This document shows positions 22,363 to 33,900 of a DNA stretch of 64,000 nucleotides, one piece after another. Below the pieces are notes generated by a model, which worked only from the letters and a program-made list of their open reading frames with translations, was not told the DNA's origin and did not search any database. Location: NCBI RefSeq assembly GCF_019279795.1, contig NC_056731.1, forward strand, positions 861,461,986 through 861,525,985. Direction: 5' to 3'. This DNA is from Protopterus annectens. Taxonomy: Eukaryota; Chordata; Ceratodontiformes; Protopteridae. Positions within the stretch are counted from its first letter, which is position 1, and every line of letters begins with the position of its first letter. Both the position numbers and the translations under genes were made by a program.

Positions 22363-23350
22363 GGGTAATTACAGCTGCCATTCAGGGCTCTAGCATGGTT
22401 TTATTTTTTCCAGAACATCAGGACTTCTGGTATGGTGTAGAGAATGAACTGCTTGTAGGATATATTAGAAATGTATTTAGCAGCACTGCCAAATGCCTTA
22501 GGTTTTCCAGAGTTACTGATACCCTTTTATCTTGGGCAGATATTTTCGCTGGTATTTAACTAGGATTAGCAATTCTAAGGCATTTTTACTGTCCTTTCAT
22601 CTAAACAACCATCATGTCTCAAAATGGGATTGTGTGGCTAGTAAAAATAGCTTACAGACTGTACATTAAAAAGCTAGCAATGACTGTCCTTTCAACCTTT
22701 GTTTTTTACACATAGGGGCATGTCTGCCTTCATTTGGCTTAGAGTGACTCCATAAGGAGGGCAAGCCTAAAACAGTAATGATATGGACAGGCACGAAATA
22801 GCCAGTATTGCATGGTTGCATATTTGAGTTTACAGTCCAGCCCAGAAAATAGTCATAAGCAAATTTCTTTCCAGCTGCAGATGACAGCAACTTGGTACCA
22901 GCTACCGTCTCCCAGAATCTGGCATTAGGTTATGTCATTGATAAGGCTGATACCACTGGAAAGGTTATTCCCACAGGGAGTGGTCGAGTACAGAATTGCT
23001 AGGATTTGAAGGAGACCATATGTGTATCTGAAATGACAGAGGTAGGTTAGTTTGAAAAAAAAAAATTAGCATTTTATTTCACTTGGAATCACCCGATCTG
23101 CCTGCTTGTCTTTTTATTTTCTGGAGCACTCCAGTCCAAGTGTAGAACAGTAGACATGATTTTTTATGATGTGCTTTGAAGAGGAATGCAGTGCCACACT
23201 GAAATTTTGCAGTGTCACGCGGAAATTTAGGTGCACTGATTTTCCCAGTGTGTACATTGTGATCAACATGCAGGAAAAACAGTTGGCTAGTAGACAAAGT
23301 ATACAAAAATAAAAGCAGTGTTTCCTCAAGTAACAGCTTTGATTTATTTT
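22363..23350. other. No gene recognised
   Basis: Anonymous sequence with small unsupported frames on both strands. No motif seen. Confidence 0.45.
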
Positions 23351-24048
23351 GTCCATTTACACTACATCTTTCTCCCATTTTCTGTTTCTAGTGTGCTGTT
23401 GCTTTATGAAGTCTTGAAGTTTAGTAAAAACAGCTCATTTATGGTGGTGAGCACGTGATTTTGTGATGCATTTCACAGCAGTTCTAAGATGTCTTTTCTC
23501 TTGGATGAACGAACAAAATGTGTATGGGGGTGCAGCTGTCTTAGACTATCTGCAGCACTCTGGCACTTATTAGACTCAAGGATATTCTTTTTCCTCCAGT
23601 TATGTTATGTAATGTAAAAAGGTAGTGCAAAACATCATATGAATATACCAGGAGAAGGAGACTTGTAGTTTGCTGAAAGGGCTTTTCGGGCAACTATTTG
23701 TCCTTTTACACTGCATCTTTCTCCCATTTTCTGTTTCTAGTCTGTTGTTGCTTTATGAAGTCTTGGAGTTCAGTAAAAACACCTCATTTATGGTGGCGAG
23801 CAAGTGAGTTTGTGATGCATTTCACAGCAGTTCTAAGATGTCATTTCTCTTGGATGAACGAACAAAATGTGTATGGGGGTGCAGCTGTATTAGACTATCT
23901 GCAGCACTCTGGCACTTGTTAGACTAAAGGATATTCTTTTTTCTCCAGTTATGTTATGTAATGTAAAAAGGTAGTGCAAAACATCATATTAATATACCAG
24001 GAGAAGGAGGCTTGTAGTTTGCTGAAAGGGCTTTCCCTGGGCAACTAC
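23351..24048. repeat. Two-copy tandem duplication, period about 349 bp
   Basis: Unit 1 (23351-23699) and unit 2 (23700 to about 24048) match along nearly all their length, both starting GTCC(A/T)TTTACACT(A/G)CATC and both containing GGATGAACGAACAAAATGTG and 'GGTAGTGCAAAACATCATAT'. Scattered substitutions show the duplication is not recent. The short frames inside are not conserved between units, so no coding function is supported. Confidence 0.9.
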
Positions 24049-24640
24049 CCCCTCCCAGCAAACATTCGACATGTGATTTGTGTAGGTGACATTTTTCTTT
24101 TGCACATTCATAATTTTAATGGACACATTATTATGTGTTATTTTAGCTCTTGTTCCTCTGCTGCCCATAGTGTTGGAGGTTTCTGTTAACAGATTGACAG
24201 TCCTTTTCAGTTGTCCCTGCTGATAATAAAGAACATTTCTCATTTTATCGTAATTTTGATAAATTACACAATAAATATAAGTTTAAATATATAATCAGTC
24301 TTATCAGTAGAATGGTATGCACCCCAGACCAACAGGTACTTGATGTTCTTTCTTTTGTCCCTGCTCCCCATCATCTTCTACAGACTCATGTATTGTCTTA
24401 CTGCATTAGCTGCTGGGTGGGAAGTGTGGAGTATTAATCACTTCATGTACAGTTTCCAATACTTTACTCTCCATGCAGCAGCTGCAGTTTCTTCTGTTAT
24501 TATTGTTTTGCTTCTTTCAGATTATGAAGGCATGTCATAGTTTAGGAGGAGCGCAGCAGTAATAGTCTGCATGCAAGTAATAAGATGTTTGCGCGGGTTT
24601 GCACTTGTTTAAGCTCAAACTTGGGAACACATACACAAAC
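24049..24640. other. No gene recognised
   Basis: Anonymous sequence. No motif or repeat identified. Confidence 0.45.
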
Positions 24641-24922
24641 TCACAAAGTTCTCCAATTCAGGATGGTGCTCGTAAGTTGACGCACACTGGTGAAAAATGG
24701 TAAATCCCGCTATGCAGCTCTGGAATAAATCAATCCTTTCTTATTCAAAGGTTATCCAAACAGTTGCCATGTTCAAGCATCCAAATGTAAATAGTGGACA
24801 AAAGGTAGAACTAAAACCAAACTGGACCAAACAGGGCCAAAAGTTTATTAAAACATTAAGCAACACGGTACAAAAATACTGCTTTTCGTCCTTTCACCAT
24901 ACAAAGACTTCTTCAGACAAAT
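24641..24922 (-). mobile_element. Reverse-oriented PLE terminal sequence
   Basis: On the minus strand at about 24922-24880 it reads CTGAAGAAGTC, then GGACGAAAAGC, the same arrangement as the PLE termini at 42238-42270 and 44678-44710. An AT-rich segment with TTTAATAAACTTTTGGC follows. It abuts the left arm of the inverted repeat at 24923. The outer limit at 24641 is uncertain. Confidence 0.55.
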
Positions 24923-25208
24923 GCCTTCAATTCATTAGAGGCCATTAAAATCAACCAGTTCTTGGATATAATATACTTAATAGAGGGAGACCTTGTGCTA
25001 AATGAAGTGACGTACCTAATCGCTGTTCTATCTAGACTACATGAATTGGACGTGCCACTGTCCTCTGCCTCTAGGGTATTGGTCAGAAAGAAAGTCTAGA
25101 TAGAACAGCGATTAGGTACGTCACTTCATTTAGCACAAGGTCTCCCTCTATTAAGTATATTATATCCAAGAATTGGTTGATTTTAATGGCCTCTAATGAA
25201 TTGAAGGC
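24923..25208. repeat. 115-bp inverted repeat (PLE fold-back)
   Basis: The left arm 24923-25037 and right arm 25094-25208 are reverse complements with at least one mismatch, separated by 56 bp. The right arm is the 5' start of the PLE-2 copy and its coding frame begins in it. The layout copies that of PLE-1: an inverted 5' part followed by the forward element. Confidence 0.93.
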
Positions 25209-26195
25209 AATCCTGGGTAGTACACCTTATTTTGCCTATAGGAATATGAGAACCCTTAAGAGTGTTTTGTGTTATAAAGACTTTCCTATTAAAAATAAGT
25301 TACAACTTTCCGGTAGCTCAGGTACACGTAAATTCTTCAGTTGCTCATGTTGTGATGATATTGTTGATAAGGACACAGATATATTTGAACATCCGGTGAG
25401 TAAGAAAATGTTTAAGTTTTATGTAACAGCAACAGGTGTAACAACTCATGTGGTCTATCTAGCCTCCTGTGTGGCATGTGATTCGTTCTATGTAGGTAAA
25501 ACTACACGTAAATTTAAGGAAAGGATCACAGAACATAAATCCGAGATCAGGAGATGTGTAGACACCAATGCTTTGTATAGACACAGATTGGAGTGTGGCC
25601 AGCAACATTTGTTTAAGCTTAGGGCCATAGATCATGTATATCCCTCTCCTAGAGGTGGGGATATCAATAACAATCTGGAAATTAAAGAATATGGATGGAT
25701 TGTTAGACTGGCGAGTGACCTAGCACCCGGTTTAAATAGCATGGTTAGTCTTAAACCAATTCTGGTTAAGCTTAGTAGGTCTAGATTATAGATTATGATA
25801 TGTAAAATATTTATGTATGTGTATATATACATATATATATTTTTTTTTTTATTATTTTTATGTATATACATTTTATAGCATTTTTCATATATATACATAT
25901 TTTTATAGACATGTATATATTTTATATGTACAGGCTTTTGGTATTGTTAAGATTCAAATGTAATGCTTTATTTTAATTTTCTCATGTGATTATGTTTGTG
26001 TATTAAGTCATGTGATTTTCTGGCTGCCGGTCATATGACTCTTTAGACCTATATATACTGTGTAAGAACATTTGTATTTTAGTATTGATGAAGGATTGTA
26101 TCCGAAAGCTCTGCTGTTTGTATTAAAGTGGTCTTTCTACTGAGAGTTTTGTTTCGTGCATTGGGGAATTGGCATTTGTTTTTGGATCCTTGATG
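25094..26195 (+). mobile_element. 5'-truncated Penelope-like element (PLE-2)
   Basis: Contains the C-terminal GIY-YIG frame (25177-25791), an AT-rich 3' UTR with TATATA runs (25800-25930), and a terminus at 26085-26180 with TTGATGAAGGATTGTATCCGAAA. The RT core is absent. A 5'-truncated CR1 starts directly after it at 26196. Confidence 0.8.
25177..25791 (+). CDS. PLE-2 C-terminal GIY-YIG endonuclease domain, open frame of 204 aa
   Basis: Residues 1-50 are the linker after the RT ('MRTLKSVLCYKDFPIKNKLQ'). A Cys cluster 'FFSCSCCD' at 54-61 may bind metal. The GIY-YIG domain starts with 'THVVYLASCVACDSFYVGKT' at about 90-109. Arg111 follows within 'TRKFKERITEHKSEIRR', and a Glu-rich 'NNLEIKEYGWIVRLAS' stretch lies near 165-180. 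The end 'LAPGLNSMVSLKP' is typical of PLEs. In Penelope-family elements this domain nicks target DNA for insertion. The Met used here lies inside the element and is not the true start, so the frame is the surviving 3' part of a larger polyprotein. It is free of stops, hence relatively young. The neighbouring inverted arm overlaps its first 11 codons. Confidence 0.85.
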   Translation: MILMASNELKAILGSTPYFAYRNMRTLKSVLCYKDFPIKNKLQLSGSSGTRKFFSCSCCDDIVDKDTDIFEHPVSKKMFKFYVTATGVTTHVVYLASCVACDSFYVGKTTRKFKERITEHKSEIRRCVDTNALYRHRLECGQQHLFKLRAIDHVYPSPRGGDINNNLEIKEYGWIVRLASDLAPGLNSMVSLKPILVKLSRSRL

Positions 26196-28505
26196 GGCAA
26201 CCATTGCTCCACACCAACAGTCAATTCCTCCCTGGTTAGAGCCGACCACAAACTAATCACCATGGAAATCTACATCTCACCACACCCCCCCGCAAAACTG
26301 ACCACCTTAAAAAAACTTCTCCAAAGCTGACTTTGGGCTCCTGAAGACAGAGGTGGCTAACTTCACTGCACCCATGCCAATGGAAAATAGCTGCATGACT
26401 GCTGAATCATACACCAATGCACTGTACGAGCACATACATAAATGCATGGAACTAGCCATACCCAATAGAACCAAGACACGCTCCAAAAAAGGGAAGCCAA
26501 TCTGGTGGTCCCAGCTATCAATAAACTCTACAACAGAAGGAAAAAACTGTTACAGAAAAAGGTGAAGTCCCAAGATTGGAAAATCTCCCTCATTAGCCTC
26601 AACAAAAAGTTGAGATTCCCTTATCAAATCCTCTAAAGCCAGCTATGAAGGCAGATTTGTGTCAGATAATAAAAACAACCACAAATCCTTCTATAGTTAT
26701 ATCAAGAACCTCCACGGCAATACCCATATTTGCTCTAAGTTATTGCACAATGATACCTCCTACACTGTGCCAACAGATATAGCCAACATACTAGCCAACA
26801 GAGTCATTGCTAACTTTACCACTGCCCCCCCCCCCCAAAGGCCCAATTCCAATACCAGAAGAATGCCAGGTACCCAGCATTTCTGCAGCACAGGTAAGAG
26901 CTGCATTGTCCAAGGCCAAGAATATAGCATCCATGGGACTTGATAATATCCCTGGCTGTGTGCTATATGAAATACAAAATTAACTGGTACCACATCTGTG
27001 TGCCCTGGTCATTCATAGCCTTACTTCAGGCTTTGTCCCTACTGAATGGCGCACTGCTACAGTCATCCCTCTCCATAATGGGGGATCAACAACAGACACT
27101 GGGAATTATCGCCTCATTAGCCTGACGATTCTGATATATAAAGCTATGGAGTGCATCATCATGGACCTGGTTAACAAGGATATAGGTGATCTTCAAACTC
27201 TAGACCCCACGCAGTTTGGCTTTGTTAAAGGGAGATTTTGCCTGTTTGACTTCTTCGAGACAGTCACCAAGGCTGTGGATGAGGGTAAGGCAGTGCACAC
27301 AGCCTACCTCGATCTGGCCAAGACCTTTGATACCATTTCTCACAGGATCAGGAATTATTGATAAAGTCACCAAACTGGGCATCAACCCCTATATCACTAG
27401 GTGGATTGCAAATTGGCGAACAGACAGAACCCACAGAGTGAAAGTAGCAGATTTTAAATCTGACTACCGTCCAGTCATGAGTGGAGTCCCACAGGGATCG
27501 TTCCTGGGTTCTCTCCTGTTTGGCATCTACTTCTTGGGGGTCCAGGCCAAAACAGAGGAACTCTGGCTGACCAAGTTCACAGACGACTGCAAACTGGGAG
27601 CCATTATCAACTCCCCAAGTTAAGCAGACATCCTACAGAAAGGTTTCACCGACACCAATGACTGGTGTCGGAGCCATGGCCTTAAGCTTAACGCCAAAAA
27701 TGTGTTATCATTCCCTTTGGTAAAAACTCAGTTCCCACTAATTACCATGTCAGTGGGAGCCCACTGAACACTGAAGGTGTGATAAGAGATCTGGTCACCC
27801 AGGTTGACTGCAACCTGTCCTTCGATCGCCACATTGCCACTGTGGTCAGAAAGTCCTTCTATGTGGCACATCTCATAATCAAGGGTTTTGCATCCAGGAA
27901 GAAAGAGATCATCATCTCTCTCTACTCATCCCTCATTAGACCAGTCATCGAATATAATGCCCCATTTGGCATTTACCTCAACAGACACGTGCCACAGATG
28001 TACCTCATGAAGAGGATCCTAGGCCTTTAACACATGTCCTTCATGGACAGACTCAAGAAACTTCAGTTATTTTCTGTCTCTTATCATCTATTTAGAGGTG
28101 ATCTCTGCTTGACATACAAAGCCATGTCTGACCCAACCCTGCTAGAAGTCCTACACCTAAAGAAATCCCAATTCCTCCGCACCACACGTTCTAGAGATCT
28201 CAACCTCATTACCACATGACCACAGAACATGCTGGAGGGACAGGTTCATCATCCAGAGACTGCCCATACACTGGAACAAGCTTTCTATTCATGTCAAGCA
28301 GAGCACCTCGCTGGCCCTCTTCAAGACAAACCTTGATGAGTGGATGGGTAACAGAAAGTTCACCCCGGGGATCACTCCAGTGGCTCTACTGGATAGAAGC
28401 ACCGGGAGCTAATGTCGGGCAGCACGATGACAGGCCACTTTTATGGGCTAAGCTTGTGAAAGCTCCAGTGCCATTAGCCTAGTACATACCTATGAACCTA
28501 TGTGG
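26196..28505 (+). pseudogene. 5'-truncated CR1 LINE (CR1-2) with RT, frameshifted
   Basis: It begins inside the end of the endonuclease (similar to 'LVRSDHKLITLGIHI' of CR1-3) and continues through the pre-RT zone (26353-26565) and the RT. 'TAYLDLAKTFDTISH' (motif A) ends frame 27146-27361. 'VMSGVPQGSFLGSLLFGIYF' (motif B) and 'FTDDCKLG' (motif C, normally YADD/FADD; both Asp kept) are in frame 27216-27623. 'TQVDCNLSFDRHIATVVRKS' is at 27779-28030. The C-terminal 'RGDLCLTYKAM' and 'FTPGITPVALLDR' segments follow. It ends in an ATGAACCT-type tail near 28500. At least five frame changes or stops, with a C-run at 26827-26836 among them. Confidence 0.87.
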
Positions 28506-29690
28506 TACTTTTAATCTGGTATTATGGATTTGTACTTTGTGCAAGTGCATTGTTTTAGCATCGACTTTTTTTTTTTTTTTTTTTTTAACTTTCATGCCAT
28601 GTACTTCTTGTGGGTGTAATTTTTCATTAAAAATCTTGTAATTTTGTTTTTTTTTTAATCAGGCTTGTCCTGGTTTATATATATCTTATGTTGTTAAGGT
28701 ATGCATTTCTTTTTGGAAAGCTAGTGAATCCCATTATATTTTCTGTTTATGCTTAAAAACTAAGGGTTTTAAGGGAGTTGTACATTAAAAAGTATGTTTA
28801 AATTTAAAACTGTGTCTGTCATTGAAAAGTGACTCTATATGTAAAAACTTTGGTTTCACTAACAATATGTTTAATCACATACTGCTTGCTTTTTAGCTTC
28901 AAATATGTTATAGAAAAATTTAAAAGAATATTGAGTTAATGCTTCACTTGAGATATAAAAAATAATGCAGCAATTCAACAAGGTCATCAGTGTTGTGTAT
29001 TATAAACCAAGTTCAAATCCTTCGAACATTTTTTTTATCTTGGCCATGTTAAATATTGCCCATAACAAATGATATGCTCAGAATGAGTTTAAAAAGCAAG
29101 CCAGATATATAGATGATAATAATAAACTAAGCTAATAATAAACTATATCCATGCACCAACTCTACACTATGAGTCATGTTTACCTAATTCGGTTGTAGTT
29201 TTTTTTATGTTTTTGTAAATGTTTGCATGTTTATAGTATTTTATGGCCTTAAGGCTGTAACATTATTAACTCTGATCACTGTCCACTGTGCCCGACCATG
29301 AAATTTGCACTTAGATCTTCCACAGAAAAAAAGACACACATTTACTTCGTCCCCACCCATCTCTCTGTCCAGCCACCAAAATACACTAATTAAACTACAC
29401 AAGGCTATGCAAAACTAAATTTCACTGATCCCCAAAGTCCAGATACATACTTCAGGACCTTATGTCATGATGTGAGAAATCCTGCTCATAGGATACTTGG
29501 AGATGACTATGCCTTACATATAACAACGGGTCTTCAACAGCCAGTCCTGCATGGTTGGTGTGCCGCATCTCTGCCATTTTGGAGGTGATCACCATTATAG
29601 AAATTAGAGAAATTTCTAACTCATTCTACAACTTCTGACAATCCTGCTTTCCATTCACTTTTGTATAAATTCTATATCACCCTCACAGTG
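28506..29690. other. No gene recognised
   Basis: AT-rich anonymous sequence with T-runs at 28567-28586 and 28644-28655. No motif seen. Confidence 0.5.
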
Positions 29691-29872
29691 ATGCTTATTG
29701 ACTTTGTAATGATTTTTGTTTTTGTTTCAACTGATTGTATTAATGATATTAATTCTTGCTGTGTTTCATATGTCTGTACATGGAGCTTTTCTCCCTGGGT
29801 CTCCATTGAAAAAGGGCTCATTTTCAGCCCAATGGACTCTCCCAGTTAACAAACTACAAATAAAATAAATAA
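29691..29872 (+). mobile_element. L2-like LINE 3' end
   Basis: Contains the shared block GAGCTTTTCTCCCTGGGTCTCC, then GGACTCTCCCAGTTAAC and an AAATAAAATAAATAA tail. The same block lies at 22267-22362 and inverted at 30003-30115. The upstream limit is uncertain. Confidence 0.65.
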
Positions 29873-30531
29873 TAGACCAGCATTGTGACTGCTTGGGATT
29901 TATTCCAAAGGTAGAATCTGATGAATGAGATACCTATGATGCAAGTGAAACATTTATTTTAGAAATAAATGTAATATTATATAATCAGTAGGATCATGTC
30001 AGGTCTGCAACTATTTATTTATTTTATTTTTATTTATTTTACATTTGTGACCGGGAGAGTCTGACTGGATTTGTGTCCATTTTCAGCGGAGGCCCGGGGA
30101 GAAAAGCTCCTCTGATTAAATAACATAGCATGCAAATAACACTGGTAAATGCAGAAAGTAAAGGTTATATTGTTGTGAATTTAAAAAAAGAGAATACAAA
30201 AGCTACTTAGAGATTACAGTAGTTCAATTGTCAGAGACAAATCTAAATAAAAGGAGGTTAGGTGAGATGTAGGGTCCAGTTTGTGACTAGCAGTAGAGTT
30301 CAGGATGGAAGGAGAATACTATGGAACTGTCAGGGTAGGTGATAGGAGGTGGGTGACCATAAGTAGGAGCTGGGCTGGGGATGTGACAAGGAGGAAAAAG
30401 AAGGTGGGAGTGGGAGGTCAGTCGGGGGGGGGGGTGCAGGAGCATATCCATGAGAGTTTTAGGAGCTCTTTGAGTTGTTATTTGAATGAAACCTTAGAGC
30501 TGCTAGTGGAAGTGGCAAAAGGTAAGGAGTA

Positions 30532-32200
30532 TCAAATTTTGCCTATGTAATTTTGGAAGAGGGAAGCACCTGCTGTGTTATTGCTTTTGGTCACTTTAAT
30601 AAGTCTTTTATCACTAGAGCAAAGTTGTCTGGGTTTGGTTTGTAGTATTAGTAAGTTAGACAGTGCTGGGGTTTTATCTGGAAGAAGTATGTGAGCAAAA
30701 GAAAACTGATGGAATGACAAAAGATTAGGGAACTCAAGCCAGTTAAGTTGATGTAGTGAGTGACAGTGATGTGCTCGATAGGGGGCACTGGAGGCAAATA
30801 TGGCTATTTGATTGTAGCAGATGTTGGGCTTGGAAATTTCAGTTATGGGTAGGTTGAAGATGGATGCGGCATAGAACAGAGCAGAGAGGAGGTGAGTTTG
30901 AGCTATGGTTATTCTAAGAGGTTGAGTTAGGAATGGTCTATTTTTGTAGAGACTGCCAAGTTTTCTGTGGATGTTTTTTATGGTTTGATTTATATGTATA
31001 TCGAATTTGAGGTTGTTGTCAGTGGTAACTCCTAGCAATTTTGTGTGAGTATCTGGGGAGATGATAGTCCCATCTGTGGACACAATATTAAATGAGTTGG
31101 GCATAGTGGTGGGTTTGTTAGGTTTGAATAGCAACAGTTTGGACTTTTTGGGATTAAGTAGTAGATTTTTGTTAAGAAACCAGGTTTCAGTAGATTGGAA
31201 GGCTTTTTGGGTGATAGAGAGGAGTTCATGAGGATCATTGGCTGAGCAGATGATTGTTGAGTCATCTGCATATTGTATTACAGTTGCATCTAGGCAGATG
31301 GGGAAATTATTAGTGAAAATGGAGAATAGAAGGTGTCCTAGAATGGACCCTTGAGGGAATCTTGTAGTAATGGGTAGCAGTGAGGATATATTGTTGTCCC
31401 ATCAAACTGCTTGTTGCCTTCCTTGTAAGTAGTTCTGAAAGCAGGCTAATGCATGATTACTAAGGCCCAGATCAGTGAGGGAGTAGAATAATTTAGGATG
31501 GTTAACTATGTCAAAGGCATTTGACAGTTCCAAGAAAATGGCAGATGTTACTTTGCCTAAGTGTCTGTTTTGGTTGATGTGGTTTGTGAAAGAGAGTATG
31601 GCTGTGGTTGTGCTGTGGGCAGGGCGGAATCCATGTTGTGTGGGAGAGAGACGTTGGTTATTAAGTAATCATGGCATGAGTTGGTGGTGTATGCATTTTT
31701 CAAGTATTTTTGCTAGTGGGGACAGGATGGCAATTGGGCGATAGTTGGAGAGGTCTGTGGAAGTACCACCTTTGTGTAGAGGGATGATGGAGGTTTTCCA
31801 GATTGGTGGGATGATATTTTAGATATGGATCTGTTTAGGAGGATAGAGATGGGGTAGGCAAGTTCATTAGCTGCCAGCTGTAGGTATTCTGCAAGGATGC
31901 AGTTGACTGCTAAGCTGCTAGGTTAAGTTTTGTTAGTAACTTTTTGACATAATTGGTGGGGATGGGTTGGAACTGGAAGGCTGTTTTTGGTCTGACTACA
32001 GGTTCAGGGAAATTGGTGGTGGTAGTAGTGGGTTGGTTTTGAGCTAGTTTGGAAATGGTTTCTATGAAGTATTTGTTGAATGAGTCAGGTATATCTGTGA
32101 TATCGGTAATGATAGTTGGAGATGGGGTGGAGGGTTTGCCAGGGTGGAGTAGTTTATTTATTCCTGCCCATAACTTTTTGGGGTTATTTTGATGTCTGTT
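30532..32200 (-). pseudogene. L2-like LINE reverse transcriptase remnant
   Basis: Motif B is 'RFPQGSILGHLLFSIF' at about 31365-31320. Motif C is intact: 'IQYADDSTIICSA' at about 31282-31243. The thumb/C-terminal frame 31134-30532 contains 'LLGVTTDNNLKFDIHINQT', 'KLGSLYKNRPFLTQPLR' and 'LLSALFYAASIFNLP', and is open for 200 codons. Upstream the frame is broken, including in the motif A zone near 31520. The spelling fits the L2/CR1 side of the LINE tree. The clade is inferred from motif spelling only. Confidence 0.8.
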
Positions 32201-32559
32201 TTGGAGTTGTAGGAAATTGTTCTTTTTGTCCAGGAGAATAGTTTTTTTGTTTCATTTCTATTTTTTTTGGAATTATACCCTATTTGCTAGAGTTTTAGTA
32301 GCTCTCCATAGGTGCCAGGCTCTATCCCTCTGTGCTATCTTTTTTAGTCTCTTTGGTGATCCAGGGTGCTGATTTCATTTTGAGTTTAGTGGTACAAGCT
32401 GGGGCATGATTACTTAAGATCTATAGGAAAGTGTTGTTGAATTGGGTTACTGTTTGTTCTAGGGGTAGCACTTTTAGCATGTTCCAGTTATTGTGTTTTA
32501 GTTCAAATCTGAAGTTGAATGGGTCAAAGTTATTTTTGTTCCAGGTAGTTTGAAATAGG

Positions 32560-33200
32560 GGGGTAGATTTGGCTTGGGTTTTGTATTTTAGTAAGAAGAT
32601 GGGTTGGTGGTCACTAAGGGAGTCTGGAAGGACTCCTGCATGTTATGGTGTGTTGGTCTTATTTATTAAGATCCAGTCTAGGAGACTTTTTTTGGTTTTA
32701 CTGTTTCATAGTCTAGTGCTAGACTGAATGATTTGGGAGAAGCTGTAAAGATTAAGATGAGTGGTGGGGTTAGTAGTTGAGCATGTATTCCAGTCAATAT
32801 TAAAACCACCTAGGACAATGGTTTCTTGAGGAAGATTATCATTTACTCAGTGTAGGAGGGAATATTCTTACCTGGTGGTATATAACGTGATAATATTGAT
32901 AGATTTTTTATCACTAAGTTTGAGTTTGGCTAGAAGGTGTTCAGAATTATTAATGGGGAGGATTTGAGGATTGATGGTGTCAATTTGTAATTTTTTGTAA
33001 ATGAATGCTACCCATCCCCCTTTTTAGACAGTCTGTCGTGGCGTAGTACATTGTATCCTGTTGGGAGGAACTCAGTGTCGGGTGTAGTGCTCTTTAGCCA
33101 GGTTTCAGGTAATGATAGCATATCAGGGGAGTAGGTGGATAGTAAAGCATGCAGTAGGTGCACTTTGTTATTGATGCTACGGACATTTAAGCTTAGAAGT
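32560..33200 (-). pseudogene. L2-like LINE endonuclease remnant
   Basis: Motifs on the minus strand are 'LNVRSINNKVHLLHALL' and 'SLPETWLKS' (Asn and Glu motifs, about 33195-33080), 'KKGGWVAFIYKK' near 33000, and 'ETIVLGGFNIDWN' at about 32830-32790, where the usual GDFN has become GGFN. 'PDSLSDHQPIFLL' (the SDH motif) is near 32610. Several stops interrupt it. Apurinic/apyrimidinic-type endonuclease of the CR1/L2/Jockey-like group. Confidence 0.75.
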
Positions 33201-33900
33201 AAAAGGCTATTTTTTGGTCTATTTATAGGAATTTGGTTGGGTGTGGGACATGGCTTAGATGTGGAGTTTATACAAGGGATTGGCCTTGGGTTGGGGTGTA
33301 TGTCACCAGCTAGGATTAGTTGATGGCTTATAATATGGTGTAAGAGCTTGAATAGTTTGGATAGGATGACTATGTCCTTATTTGTGATAAGAGATTTGGA
33401 AGAGGTTGGGAGAATTCTTCCTGAGATAGGTGGAATAGTGATGTGGTGAAATGTTGTTGGGGATATGTGCAGGCTATAGTGCTGGGTGGGTGGAGTGTGG
33501 GTGGAAGTATGTTTAGTTGGAGGTGTATAGGTATCATTTGGTATGGTGTGATAGGAGATAGCTTGCTAATATGAGCATAAGGAGGATGATGAGACTAAAT
33601 GTAAGGATGATGATGGGTCTTTGATAAGGGGGAGGAGTCATTATTATTGGAGGGAGTATGTGGGTGGGAAGGTGTAAGGGAGTGGTGTGGGATAGGTAGG
33701 TGGAGAGTTGAGGTATAAATCTAGAGGTAGTGGGGGTGGGTGGGAAGTGGGGGCAGGGTAGGGGACTGGAGTGAGCCAAGCATTAGTGAGGGCAAATGGA
33801 GTGGGGTAGCACCGAGAACAACAGGTAAGGAGGAGTCTACAAAAAACAATCAGTTTGGTAGGTAAGGGAAATTCTCAAGTGAAGTGTATTGTTTTGTTCA

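Larger units (their letters stand above)
30003..33900 (-). mobile_element. L2-like LINE, reverse orientation, nearly complete but decayed
   Basis: On the minus strand an endonuclease (about 33200-32560), a reverse transcriptase (about 32200-30532), a 3' UTR and an AATAAATAAA-rich tail (30003-30050) occur in order. The 3' UTR carries the CCCCGGGCCTCCGCTGAAAA block seen at two other sites in the window. The 5' limit is not marked. A Pro/Thr-rich frame at 33779-33534 may belong to its 5' part. No target duplication identified. Confidence 0.75.

Noticed and set aside
24641-25208. CRISPR-like or regulatory palindrome
   Set aside because: The inverted repeat is explained by a PLE fold-back. No regularly spaced direct repeats occur anywhere in the window.
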